Assembly: GCA_937926875.1 (NCBI GenBank)
Contig: CALBAX010000110.1
Coordinates: 1 to 53,668, forward strand
Reading direction: 5' to 3'
Length of the DNA stretch: 53,668 nucleotides
Source: an uncultured Desulfovibrio sp.
GTDB lineage: Bacteria; Desulfobacterota; Desulfovibrionia; Desulfovibrionales; Desulfovibrionaceae
A program made the translations under genes and the position numbers. This document shows, in pieces, positions 13,156 to 21,289 of the stretch (positions within the stretch are counted from its first letter, which is position 1; each line of letters starts with the position of its first letter). Under the pieces are notes generated by a model that did not search any database, was not told the origin of the DNA, and worked only from the letters and a program-made list of their open reading frames with translations.

Positions 13156-14520
13156 CTACGCCCTGAACACGCCGCCGGTGGGGGGGCTGTCCGGCTGTTC
13201 CTGATGTGCGCATTTTTCCAGCCTGGCGACAAGGTGTTGCACATCTTTGTTACTTTCCAGCATTTTTCCAATTTTTTTGACCGCATGGATGACGGTACTG
13301 TGGTCGCGCCCGCCAAAGGCCCGGCCCAGTTCGGGATAGGAAAGGCCCAGGTGGCGGCGACAGACGTACATGGCGGCCTGCCGGGCCATGACCAGCCGTG
13401 CGTGGCGTCCCGTGCCCGTGATGTCGGCGGGGGCGGCGTCGCAGCAGCGCGCGGCCTCGGCCAGGATCTGTTCGTGCCCGGCATGGCAGGCCTGCACCGG
13501 GCCCGTGCGGACAAGACGTTCCAGGTCGTCCAGGCTGGGGTGCGGCGCGGTGGCATCTTCCCAGGCCGCCTTGACCCGGAGCAGCAGGGAACGCAGGCCG
13601 TGGAAATGGGCCGCACGCCGTGCCATGAGGCGCAGGTGTTCGCGGGGCAGGTCCAGGGCGTTTTCCCGGCAGTACCGCTGCAGGTAACGCATGCGGGCCT
13701 CCATGTCCGGCGGGGTCAGCTCGGCGGAGAACAGTTGCCGGACGCGGGCGGCGGGGCCGGGCTCCCACGTTCCAAGGGCATCGGGGCCGTCCTCCATGGA
13801 CAGGACCACCGGGGCTTTTGGGGGGCGATGCGCCAGCAGGGCCGCCAAAAGGCGCTGGGGACGGGGCTGCCCGCCCAGGGTCTGGATGTCGTCCAGGAAC
13901 AGGGCGTCGGCCTGTTGCCAGAACAGGGGGGCCGTCTGTTCCTCCAGGGGACAGTGCTGAAAAAAACGGGCCGCCGGGGCCAGGATGACGCGCAGGCCCT
14001 GCCGGGCGAGAGCCGCGGCCATATGGTGCAGCAGATGGCTCTTGCCCGTGCCCTTTTCGCCGTGGAGCAGGAAGGGGCTGTGCCCGGGCTCCTGCAGGGC
14101 AACGGCCCTGGCCATGGCCAGGGGGAAGGCGTTACGGGCGCCGCCCGGCAGCGGCGCTTCGTCCTCGCTGCCGTCGGCATGGAAGAAAAAAGCGTCCGGG
14201 ATGCGGGTCGGGGCCACCTGTGGCGCCGGGCCCTGTGGCAGATGCCGCCCGGGCAGGACATATTCCAGCCGGGGGGCCTCCGCGTCCGGCCAGACGGCCT
14301 TCACGGCTGCCGAAAAATCCGTTTCGTGCGGCGCGAACCAGCGGGCGAAGTAGATATGGGGAAAGGTGATCCGCAACACATTGCCGGACGGGAGGTGTTC
14401 CATGACCAGGCCATCCAGCCAGGGCGCTCCCCCGCCATCCGGGCCACCGGGGATGCTGCCAAGCAGGTGCCGGCGCAGGCGGTGGCGAAAATCCTGAAGG
14501 GAAACATGTGCATTTGTCAT
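13156..14520 (-). CDS. dnaA: DnaA-family replication initiator, diverged
   Basis: 454 aa with the DnaA domain order. Domain I spans about 1-90, a linker follows, the AAA+ domain spans about 130-320 and the DNA-binding domain IV about 345-440. Domain IV is well kept (ARQAAMYVCRRHLGLSYPELG, signature GRDHSTVIHAVKKI at 404-417). Walker A is GEKGTGKS (154-161) instead of the usual GGVGLGKT, and Walker B is LFLDDIQTLGG (207-217). By eye, the arginine-finger position (SRF in E. coli, R285) aligns with Leu263, and the sensor-2 arginine (VRELEG, R334) aligns with His307. So the ATP-sensing parts are altered while DNA binding is kept. Position upstream of dnaN-gyrB-gyrA supports dnaA; a second, canonical DnaA elsewhere is possible. 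Confidence 0.88.
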   Translation of the reverse strand: MTNAHVSLQDFRHRLRRHLLGSIPGGPDGGGAPWLDGLVMEHLPSGNVLRITFPHIYFARWFAPHETDFSAAVKAVWPDAEAPRLEYVLPGRHLPQGPAPQVAPTRIPDAFFFHADGSEDEAPLPGGARNAFPLAMARAVALQEPGHSPFLLHGEKGTGKSHLLHHMAAALARQGLRVILAPAARFFQHCPLEEQTAPLFWQQADALFLDDIQTLGGQPRPQRLLAALLAHRPPKAPVVLSMEDGPDALGTWEPGPAARVRQLFSAELTPPDMEARMRYLQRYCRENALDLPREHLRLMARRAAHFHGLRSLLLRVKAAWEDATAPHPSLDDLERLVRTGPVQACHAGHEQILAEAARCCDAAPADITGTGRHARLVMARQAAMYVCRRHLGLSYPELGRAFGGRDHSTVIHAVKKIGKMLESNKDVQHLVARLEKCAHQEQPDSPPTGGVFRA

Positions 14521-14705
14521 GAGCGGCCCCTTGCGATCCGGGACCTTCTTCCGGTCGTCGCAAAGATGTTTTTATAGCATAAAAATATCCGCGAAACAAG
14601 TGCGTGAATCGTTCTCCGGCGCGGCGGATGGGTCAGGAAGGCTTTCATTTGGGCGGTGAGCCTTTTTGGCTTCTTCTGTGTGGGGGGGTACGGCAGCGCC
14701 AAACA

Positions 14706-14745
14706 AAAGCCCCCAGCAGTCTGCCTGTACAGCCTGCCGGGGGAA
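14706..14745 (-). terminator. Terminator of the MFS gene
   Basis: On the minus strand, CCCCCGGCA pairs with TGCTGGGGG (one G-T wobble) and is followed by CTTTTGTTT, about 55 bp past the MFS stop. It would also insulate dnaA from upstream reading. Confidence 0.6.
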
Positions 14746-14755
14746 AATTTTACCA

Positions 14756-14769
14756 TGTCACTTGTGACA
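14756..14769. promoter_or_regulatory. TGTCAC-N2-GTGACA palindrome
   Basis: Perfect 6-bp arms with a 2-bp spacer in the dnaA upstream region. The symmetry resembles CRP/FNR-family or other dimeric regulator sites, but the exact factor is unknown. Confidence 0.4.
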
Positions 14770-14801
14770 CTTTTGTGCGTATCTTTATCAACATACTTTA
14801 T

Positions 14802-16040
14802 TTATTGATTTTTATCAACGAATGTCTCGGGCAGGAGCCAGGCGGCCAGGGCACTGACGGCAGCCAGGAGCCCCAGCGGGGCAAAGGCCCATGTCCAGGG
14901 CTGGGACAGGCCCGCCTGCTGGGCAAAGGAAAGCAGTGCCCCGGAGAGCAGCTGGAGCAGCGCCCCGCCCACGAAGACCGAGGACGCCAGGATGCCGCTC
15001 AGGCTGCCCACCATGCGGTTGCCGAAGCGTTCCCGGCCGGTGGCATAGCCCACGGGGCAGGGGCCGTTGGCCGCGATGCCCAGGCCCAGGGAGACGACGA
15101 ACAGCAGGGGCACGCTCAGGCTGGCGCTGCCCAGGCTCAGGGCCGCAGCAGAGACGCAGGCCAGCAGGCTGGCCAGGATCATGGCCTTGCGGCGGGACTT
15201 GAGGCGTTTTTCGCTGATCCAGGTCAAAAGCGGCGTCCCGGCGATGAAGCCCACGGCGCCCATGGCCAGGATGTTGCCGATGAGGCTGGGCGAGAGGCCG
15301 AAGGTCCCGCCCATGTAGACAGCGCCCCAGAGGCCGTGGAACACGAAATACTGCGACGGCAGGGTCAGATACCAGACGACCATCTTCCAGAAGTCGGGCT
15401 GCTTCGCCATGGCGGCCACGTCACGCAGCACGTCGGCCAGGCGGATGCCGTTGCAGGTGGCGGCCAGATGGGGCGGCCAGTCCCGCACCACGGCATGGAT
15501 GATGACGGTCAGGGAACAGGTCAGCACGGAAAGCGCAAGGAAGACCAGCCGCCAGCCCACCCAGTGGTTGGCCAGGGAAAGCGGCGTGGTGGCCAGCAGG
15601 CCGCCCATGCCGCCCGCGATGAAGAACAGGGTGCAGAGACGGGAGAAGGTCTCGGGCGCGAACCAGCGGCTGAACAGGGTGAAGGATGAGGACATGACCC
15701 CTGCCATGCCCAGGCCGTTGAGCAGGCGCCCGGCCACGGCCATGGGCAGGCTGTGGGCCGTGGCGAAGATGAAGCCCCCCAGGGCCGCCACCAGAAACTG
15801 GCAGCTCAGCAGGCGGCGCGGGCCGAAACGGGTGGAGAGGATGCCGGAAAAGACCTGGGTGAGGGCATAGGCATACAGGTAGACGGAACCCAGCAGGCCC
15901 ATGTCGCCGGAGGAGAGCCCGAGGTCCTGCATGACATCGGGGGTGACCACGGTGATGGCCACGTTCTGGATGAAAACCACCAGATAGGCTGAGGAAAGGA
16001 CGAAGAACAGCCATTTTTTGTAGGAGAGATGCAAAGACAC
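14802..16040 (-). CDS. Major facilitator superfamily transporter
   Basis: A 412-aa inner-membrane protein with about twelve hydrophobic segments, the usual MFS size. The first helix is WLFFVLSSAYLVVFIQNVAI, followed by a loop VTPDVMQDLGLSSGDMGLLGSVYLYAYALTQVFSG typical of the first MFS repeat. RFGPRRLL lies at the cytoplasmic loop between helices 2 and 3 (the GxxxDRxGRR-type motif). The second half repeats the pattern (LTWISEKRLKSRRKAMI). The substrate cannot be read from the sequence; anion/nitrate-type or sugar-phosphate-type relatives are possible. The start is GTG at 16040, with GAGGGGG five bases upstream. It is monocistronic, and a GC-rich hairpin follows it. Confidence 0.88.
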   Translation of the reverse strand: MSLHLSYKKWLFFVLSSAYLVVFIQNVAITVVTPDVMQDLGLSSGDMGLLGSVYLYAYALTQVFSGILSTRFGPRRLLSCQFLVAALGGFIFATAHSLPMAVAGRLLNGLGMAGVMSSSFTLFSRWFAPETFSRLCTLFFIAGGMGGLLATTPLSLANHWVGWRLVFLALSVLTCSLTVIIHAVVRDWPPHLAATCNGIRLADVLRDVAAMAKQPDFWKMVVWYLTLPSQYFVFHGLWGAVYMGGTFGLSPSLIGNILAMGAVGFIAGTPLLTWISEKRLKSRRKAMILASLLACVSAAALSLGSASLSVPLLFVVSLGLGIAANGPCPVGYATGRERFGNRMVGSLSGILASSVFVGGALLQLLSGALLSFAQQAGLSQPWTWAFAPLGLLAAVSALAAWLLPETFVDKNQ

Positions 16041-16324
16041 GAAACCCCCTCAGGAAAGCGCCCTGTGGCGCTGCTGCGATGATGATTGTTTGTTGCGTGA
16101 GCAACATCTATACGGCAGGCATGAGAAAATCAAGAGGGTGATGTGCTTATCATTTCTTTTATTTTCAATATGTTGTATTCTTTTTGCACATACTTACACA
16201 ACGAACATCCCTTTGGGGGAGGCATGGCGCGGCCCGTGTCCACCGCCCGGAGGGGGCACCGGGCATCTTGCTGGACAACTGACAGGCGTGCAGGCTATAT
16301 GCCATACTGTTTGGAGTGTACCGC
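16041..16324. other. Divergent spacer between MFS and M23 peptidase genes
   Basis: This 284-bp spacer is AT-rich around 16130-16205 and should hold both divergent promoters. A TGTTGC/GCAACA inverted repeat (4-nt spacer, 16091-16106) lies 50 bp upstream of the MFS start and could be an operator. No gene is seen. Confidence 0.4.
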
Positions 16325-17770
16325 ATGAAGAAAACAGGACTTGCAGTCTTTTTCGTCCTCGTGATCCTCCTCGGCCTGCTGGCCGGACAGCTGGGCATAG
16401 CTCACCTGCCCTGGAGTCCGGAGGATGCAGATACGGCTCCCGGCCAGGCCGTGACGGAACAGGCCGCCGGGGTGCCGGCCCGGGATGGGGAGGCAACGGC
16501 CCCCGCAGCCGGACCGGAGGACGCCGGGCAGGAAAAAGCCCCTGCCTCTCCCGAAGCTGCCGCTGAAGAGGCCGCGCCGGCCCAGGAGGCCCAGCCCGCG
16601 GTGCCCCTGCCCGAAGGGGCCGAGATCATCAACGGCGAGGCCGTGGTCCACGGCACGGTGGAAAAGGGCGATACCGTCAGCAAGATCATCGAGGGCAACA
16701 CGGCTTCCGGATCCCACCCCTATGTGAGCGCCGCCCGGCAGGTCTTTTCCATGCGGGCCTTCCGTACCGGCCAGCCTTATACCATCGTGGTGGACCCCGC
16801 TTCCGGCCAGCTCAAGCGCTTCGAGTACGAGATCGACGCCAGCCGGCGTCTGGTGGTGGAAGGGGCGGAAGAGCCCGTGGCCCGCGTGGAGCCCATCGAA
16901 TATGTGACCACTCTTGCCCAGGTGGAAGCCACCATCGAAGACAATCTGTTCCAGGCCGTGGCCGACATCGGCGAGAGCCCGCAGCTGGCCCTGGCCCTGG
17001 GCAACCTGTTCGGCTCGGAGATCAACTTCATCCGCGACCTGCAGCCCGGCGACAGTTTCAAGGTGCTGGTGGAAAAACGCTACCGCGACGGCGAGTACAA
17101 GGGCTATGGCCGCGTGCTGGCCGCCCAGTTCACCAACACGGGCACCACCTACGAGGCCTATCTGTTCCGCGACGGCAAGAATAGGCCGCAGCATTACAAC
17201 GCCAAGGGCGAGAACCTGCGCAAGACCCTGCTGCAGGCGCCGCTGGCCTTCACCCGCGTGACGTCCCGTTTCTCGCACAACCGCAAGCATCCCATCCTCG
17301 GTTACAGCCGTCCGCATCTGGGCGTGGACTACGGCGCGCCCACCGGCACGCCGGTCAAGGCCGTGGGCGACGGCGTGGTCACCCGGCGCAGCTGGGCCGG
17401 AGGCTACGGCAACCAGGTCATCATCAAGCATTCGGCCGGGCTGGAATCCATGTATTCCCATCTGTCCGGCTATGCCCGCGGCCTGCGCAACGGCCAGCGC
17501 GTGCGGCAGGGCCAGGTCATCGGCTTCGTGGGCAGCACGGGCCTTTCCTCCGGGCCGCATCTGGATTTCCGCCTGCGGCAGAACGGCAAGTTCGTCAATC
17601 CGGCCAAGGCCATCAACCCGCGCGGCGAGAGCGTGCGCAAGGCCTCCATGGACCGCTTCCGCAAGACCGTGGAAAAGGAACGCGCCCTGCTGCTGGGCCA
17701 GACGTCGCTGCTGGAATATGATGTGGACAGCATCGTGCCTGTGGACGACGTGGAGCCTTCCGCCAGGTAG
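16325..17770 (+). CDS. M23 family (LytM-type) envelope metallopeptidase
   Basis: A 481-aa protein with an N-terminal signal anchor (KKTGLAVFFVLVILLGLLAG). A long Ala/Pro/Glu-rich linker spans about 35-100, a LysM/OapA-like middle (EKGDTVSKIIEG, then LQPGDSFKVLVEKRY) follows, and the M23 domain spans about 300-430. It should sit in the periplasm and cut or regulate cutting of peptidoglycan cross-links, like MepM. Metal-site residues His331 and Asp335 (HLGVDYG) and catalytic His379 and His412 are present. The second His of the usual HxH motif is Asp414 (GPHLDFRL), so the third zinc ligand is changed. GGAG lies eight bases before the ATG; an upstream in-frame GTG at 16316 is less likely. Confidence 0.92.
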   Translation: MKKTGLAVFFVLVILLGLLAGQLGIAHLPWSPEDADTAPGQAVTEQAAGVPARDGEATAPAAGPEDAGQEKAPASPEAAAEEAAPAQEAQPAVPLPEGAEIINGEAVVHGTVEKGDTVSKIIEGNTASGSHPYVSAARQVFSMRAFRTGQPYTIVVDPASGQLKRFEYEIDASRRLVVEGAEEPVARVEPIEYVTTLAQVEATIEDNLFQAVADIGESPQLALALGNLFGSEINFIRDLQPGDSFKVLVEKRYRDGEYKGYGRVLAAQFTNTGTTYEAYLFRDGKNRPQHYNAKGENLRKTLLQAPLAFTRVTSRFSHNRKHPILGYSRPHLGVDYGAPTGTPVKAVGDGVVTRRSWAGGYGNQVIIKHSAGLESMYSHLSGYARGLRNGQRVRQGQVIGFVGSTGLSSGPHLDFRLRQNGKFVNPAKAINPRGESVRKASMDRFRKTVEKERALLLGQTSLLEYDVDSIVPVDDVEPSAR

Positions 17771-17804
17771 CGTCCACGATGTTTTTTGGGCAGTACGCCA
17801 AACT

Positions 17805-17841
17805 GAACGCCCCGCGCCATGCACGGGGCGTTCGTTTTTTT
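17805..17841 (+). terminator. Terminator of the M23 peptidase gene
   Basis: Perfect 10-bp stem GAACGCCCCG / CGGGGCGTTC followed by GTTTTTTTT, 35 bp past the stop codon. Confidence 0.85.
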
Positions 17842-17843
17842 TG

Positions 17844-17890
17844 GGGGAAGGTACCCCCTTTGACCAGTGCCCAAAGGGGGTACCTTCCCC
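17844..17890. repeat. Long inverted repeat with 19-bp perfect arms
   Basis: GGGGAAGGTACCCCCTTTG (17844-17862) and its exact reverse complement (17872-17890) flank a 9-nt loop. Directly downstream of a normal terminator, so it is either a second, bidirectional terminator or a dispersed palindromic element; compare 24527-24578 and 37971-38021. Confidence 0.75.
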
Positions 17891-17964
17891 AAAAGCCCCC
17901 CCATCCCCCTCCAAATGCACTTTCTTTATGTCTTTTTTTGGAGGGAGACTGCCCCGCTCCTGAA

Positions 17965-17989
17965 AAGCAAAAGCCCCTGTGAAGGGGCT
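17965..17989 (-). terminator. Terminator of the putative effector gene
   Basis: On the minus strand AGCCCCT/AGGGGCT is followed by TTTGCTTTT. A second hairpin, CCGGGGAA/TTCCCCGG, lies at 18034-18055 between it and the gene's stop codon. Confidence 0.65.
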
Positions 17990-18070
17990 GTGTGCGGAAG
18001 CAGGGGGCCGTATACGCACCTTGTTGAAGAGAACCGGGGAAAAAGTCTTCCCCGGGACTGCTTCACGTGG

Positions 18071-20611
18071 TTACTGCCCGTCTCCGGGAAGGCTGAGATC
18101 ATAGGGGATGCCGGAGAAATAGCGCGTCAGCAGCTGGTGGAGCTGCGGATAGAAGACCGTGCGGTTGTCCCCGGCGTCCAGCAGCTGGTCCAGGCGGTGC
18201 ACGCCGGTGGAGACGCCCGGCCGGAGCTGGTCCGGCGGCGGCAGGGTGATCCAGCGGGTGCCCTGGAGCTTCCGGCTGCCGCCAAGGCCCTGCCTGTCCG
18301 TATTGATGAGCATGTGGATGCTCCCGTCGAAGCCCATGTAGACATCGTGCGGGGTGAAGGCGCCGGACAGGCGGTTGGCGAGGAAGCGCAGCAGCTGGCT
18401 CTGTCCCCGGCTTTCCTGCACAGGGCGCAGGGCTGTCAGGAACGCGTCGATGGCTGCTTTTGCCTCGCCGTGCTTGCCCTTGGCCCAGCGGCTGCCTTCC
18501 AGCAGGCCGTGCAGGGCCGCGGCGGCATCGTCCCGGCCGGATTCCAGACAGACGGCCAGTTGTTCCGCCACATCCGTTTCCTTGTGGATGACGTTGTCGA
18601 GGAGCCTGCCGCAGGCCACGGCCGCGTCCCTGCCCTTTTCCAGCAGCCGCAGGCCGTCCTGCAGGGCCGCGCGTGCCACCACGCCGCCTTCCTGGTCTTG
18701 CAGGCTGTCAAGGATGCGTCCCACGCTCTGCCGGATCAGGTCGAGTCCCTCCCGGGCGCCGCTGGTGTCCAGCCCCCGCGCTTCGGGCTGGGCGCTGTGC
18801 ACGGTGGGGTTCTCCGTCTGCATCCGGGCCAGGGTAAGGTTGGCCATGAAGCGGGCGACGGACGTGCGCAGTTCCGTGATGGCCTGCTGCCGGTGTTCCG
18901 TCTCGCGCGGGCTGTCGGTACGCAGGCGCAGGGCCAGACGGCTGATCTGGAGCCCCTGGGAGATGAGGCTGTCCGCCTGCGGCAGCCGGGCACGCTGCAA
19001 CAGCGCTCCCGCGTGGCCCACCACCTGATGCAGGGCGCGGGCCTGTTCAAGGGCATCCAGACGGCTCTCAGCCTGGCCGGTCCCGGCGAGCTGGAAGACA
19101 GGGCGATCTGTGGCCGGTTCGAGATGGCGCAGCAGAGCGGCCCGCCCTTCCCGAAAACGCTGGCGCACGGCTTCCGGCATCCGGGCATCCCCCGTCCTCC
19201 GGTCGATGACGGCCAGGGCGTCCCTGACGGCCCAGGGATCCGTGCCGGGGGAGCGCAGGGCCTCGATGAGCGTGTCACAGGCCCGGCCCCATTCCTGATC
19301 GTCCATGTCCGGGGGCAGGTCGGTCTCGGCCAGCCCGTGCAGCAGCAGGCAGGCCCGGCAGCGGCTGTCCCGCTGCGCCAGTTCGCCCAGGCCTTCTGTC
19401 AGTTGGCCGTACAGGCGGGAAATGTCCTGTATCTGCCGGCGTGCCTGACGGATGCCCTGCCGGAACGGGTCCGCGTCGGGGCGGGCCGTGTCCGTCGGGG
19501 CGCTGTCTCCGGTCGCAGGCCGGTCGCCGCGTTCGAGGGCGGCCAGCTCCTGCCGGACGAAGCCCGCGTCGATGCGGCGGAAATCCTGCCCCTCCTGCCC
19601 CACGCTCTCCGGCGTGTCCAGATGGCGCAGGGCCAGCCCGCAAACATCGTCCAGGGCGCAGTGGATGGCCCGGCGCATCTTTTCGTCCACCTGATGCTGG
19701 ACATGGGCAAAGCTGTCCGCATCGGCCGCCAGCCTGTCCTGCAGGACAGCGTCCACGGCTTCCAGAGCGGCCTGCAGGCTGTCCCGGGCCTCGCCCGTGA
19801 AACGGGCCAGGGTGGCCTGGCGTTCCTGCAGGGCCTGTCGTGCTTCCTCCCTGAAGGTGAGGCGGCCCAGGAAAAAGTCCCGCAGGGCGGCAGGGCTGAA
19901 ACGGGAGCGATAGGGCTGCGGGGCCGTTTGGGGCGTTGCGTCGTCGACCGGTGCGGCAGGAGACGCTCCCAGGTCGGTGGCCCGTGTCTCCACGCGGGCG
20001 GCCATGTCGTCCGCGCCGGTGTGGAGGGCGTCCCGGATCAGGGCCAGGTCGGCGGCCATGTCCGCCTGCCCGTCATCGAGGTCGGCGATGACCGCATCCA
20101 GCAGGCCGCTCGTCTGCAATTGCCGCAGTTCCTGGGCCCGTTGCGGGTCTTCCTCGCGCAGGATGGCCATGTTGCGGCGCACCCGGGTCTGGAGCAGCTC
20201 GGCATAGTCCGTGCCCCGGCTGGTCATGGGGCGCGCTGCCTGCCGCAGCCCGGCCAGCTCCCGCAGGGCCGATCCCAGATCCGCCCGGCGCTGGGGATCG
20301 TCGGGCGCACCGGCAGCGGCATTGCGCAGATGGCCCAGGATCCTGCCCGTCTGGGCGCTGAAGTCTTCCAGCCCGCGACGGAACTTGCCCTGGGCACGCC
20401 AGCCGGCCGGGGTGAGGCTGTCCAGCAGTTTGGCGAACCAGCGCCCCACCGTCCTGGGCGGGCCCGGGATGCGGTCGCTCTGTCGTGTGCCCGGCTCCAG
20501 CACTTCCATGCTGTGCCTGCCAAGGCGGCCCATGCCGCCCAGGGCGTCATAGCCGAAATCCGTATCGAGGCCGATGTAGCGTGTCTGCGGTGCCTGCACT
20601 GGTCCTGGCAT
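18071..20611 (-). CDS. Large protein of unknown family, putative type III secreted effector
   Basis: An 846-aa product that I do not match to a domain family. The start at 20611 (MPGPVQAPQTRYIGLD) is preferred because AAGGGGG precedes it; an ATG six codons upstream has no ribosome site. No signal peptide or membrane segment is seen. Most of the protein is Ala/Leu/Arg/Gln-rich helical sequence, likely coiled-coil, with Arg/Gln-rich repeats such as LRELAGLRQAARP. The last ~110 residues look globular (HDVYMGFDGSIHMLINTDRQ, then DQLLDAGDNRTVFYPQ). The gene follows a CesT-like chaperone gene on the same strand, 288 bp apart. A large helical protein beside a dedicated chaperone fits a secreted effector; the function is unknown and no secretion apparatus lies in the window. 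Confidence 0.7.
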   Translation of the reverse strand: MPGPVQAPQTRYIGLDTDFGYDALGGMGRLGRHSMEVLEPGTRQSDRIPGPPRTVGRWFAKLLDSLTPAGWRAQGKFRRGLEDFSAQTGRILGHLRNAAAGAPDDPQRRADLGSALRELAGLRQAARPMTSRGTDYAELLQTRVRRNMAILREEDPQRAQELRQLQTSGLLDAVIADLDDGQADMAADLALIRDALHTGADDMAARVETRATDLGASPAAPVDDATPQTAPQPYRSRFSPAALRDFFLGRLTFREEARQALQERQATLARFTGEARDSLQAALEAVDAVLQDRLAADADSFAHVQHQVDEKMRRAIHCALDDVCGLALRHLDTPESVGQEGQDFRRIDAGFVRQELAALERGDRPATGDSAPTDTARPDADPFRQGIRQARRQIQDISRLYGQLTEGLGELAQRDSRCRACLLLHGLAETDLPPDMDDQEWGRACDTLIEALRSPGTDPWAVRDALAVIDRRTGDARMPEAVRQRFREGRAALLRHLEPATDRPVFQLAGTGQAESRLDALEQARALHQVVGHAGALLQRARLPQADSLISQGLQISRLALRLRTDSPRETEHRQQAITELRTSVARFMANLTLARMQTENPTVHSAQPEARGLDTSGAREGLDLIRQSVGRILDSLQDQEGGVVARAALQDGLRLLEKGRDAAVACGRLLDNVIHKETDVAEQLAVCLESGRDDAAAALHGLLEGSRWAKGKHGEAKAAIDAFLTALRPVQESRGQSQLLRFLANRLSGAFTPHDVYMGFDGSIHMLINTDRQGLGGSRKLQGTRWITLPPPDQLRPGVSTGVHRLDQLLDAGDNRTVFYPQLHQLLTRYFSGIPYDLSLPGDGQ

Positions 20612-20899
20612 GGCGTCCCCCTTCTTCATGATGGTTGGCGGCGGTCTGGCGGTATGTCCCGGCTGCCGTGGCCGGGCTGGTTGCCGCGGGATCTCCTGCG
20701 GTGCTGCTGCCCTGCGTCCGCCTGTGTAGTGCTGGGCCGGTGGAGGCTCCTGCGGGAATCAGCATACGTATGGACTTTCGCACGGCCCCTTTGCCGGAAC
20801 TGCCGCCGGCGAGATGCCCTTCACCTGTACGCGGAGCCCCGGCCGGATATGGCCGCTGTCTGTTCTGGAACACGGCGGCAAGACGGGAGGGGCTCCGGT
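20612..20899. other. Spacer between chaperone and effector genes
   Basis: 288 bp with no convincing gene. The minus-strand open frame crossing it (to 20547) overlaps the effector start and has no ribosome site. The spacing is long for a simple chaperone-effector operon, so a second promoter may lie here. Confidence 0.4.
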
Positions 20900-21289
20900 C
20901 TAGCGGGCCTGTTGCAGCTCGTCGGCCCAGTGGGCCAGGACATCCAGAAAATCTTCCAGCGCGGTAAAGAGCGTCCCTTCCGCGGCCCCGGCCACTGCCA
21001 CGCGGGCAAAGGCCATGATCTCTTCGCCGTCCAGGCCGAAAAGCGTGTGGCCGCTTTCCCGGCCCAGGCAGTGGGCCCGCATCATCCGGGCCATCAGCCC
21101 CCTGCCCTGTTCACCGGCAGGGAGCGTCCCCAGGCGGGCATACAGGTAGATGGCGTCCCCGTCGTCCGTGACCTCAAGGTCCACGATGAAGCGGCCGTCG
21201 AAGCGCAGGCGGCACAGGCCGTCCCCGTTGAATGCCAGGGCTGTCCCTGTCTGGCGCGAAAGCGCGTCCAGCATCTGGTGCGGTGTCAT
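20900..21289 (-). CDS. CesT/Tir-type type III secretion chaperone
   Basis: A 129-aa acidic protein with the shape of class I type III chaperones. An N-terminal helix (MTPHQMLDALSRQTG) is followed by a strand run with FNGDGLCRLRFDGRFIVDLEVTDDGDAIYLYARLGTLP. A central helix (LMARMMRAHCLG) and further strands (GHTLFGLDGEEIMAFARVAVAG) come next, and a C-terminal helix (LFTALEDFLDVLAHWADELQQA) ends it. This is the alpha-beta-beta-beta-alpha-beta-beta-alpha layout of the Tir-chaperone (CesT) family. These proteins bind one effector's N-terminal region in the cytosol and hand it to the secretion ATPase. The neighbouring 846-aa gene is the obvious client. CGGAG precedes the ATG. The family call rests on pattern, not a search. 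Confidence 0.75.
   Translation of the reverse strand: MTPHQMLDALSRQTGTALAFNGDGLCRLRFDGRFIVDLEVTDDGDAIYLYARLGTLPAGEQGRGLMARMMRAHCLGRESGHTLFGLDGEEIMAFARVAVAGAAEGTLFTALEDFLDVLAHWADELQQAR

Larger units (their letters stand above)
14521..14820. other. Candidate replication origin region upstream of dnaA
   Basis: The 281-bp spacer between dnaA and the MFS gene contains an AT-rich patch near 14568-14592. DnaA-box-like TTATCAACA lies at 14785-14793 and TTATCAACG at 14812-14820, the latter inside the MFS 3' end, both in the same orientation and one or two bases off the TTATCCACA consensus. There is also a perfect TGTCAC/GTGACA palindrome at 14756-14769. Location next to dnaA and these sites make it an oriC candidate; box number is low, so this is tentative. 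Confidence 0.4.

Noticed and set aside
16279..16308. CTGACA-N18-CATACT as a promoter for the M23 peptidase
   Set aside because: The transcript start would fall on the ribosome site, leaving almost no leader; coincidental.
16295..18019. Minus-strand open frame opposite the M23 peptidase
   Set aside because: Antisense shadow with His/Gly/Leu-rich, low-complexity composition; the plus-strand gene has a signal anchor, catalytic motifs and its own terminator.
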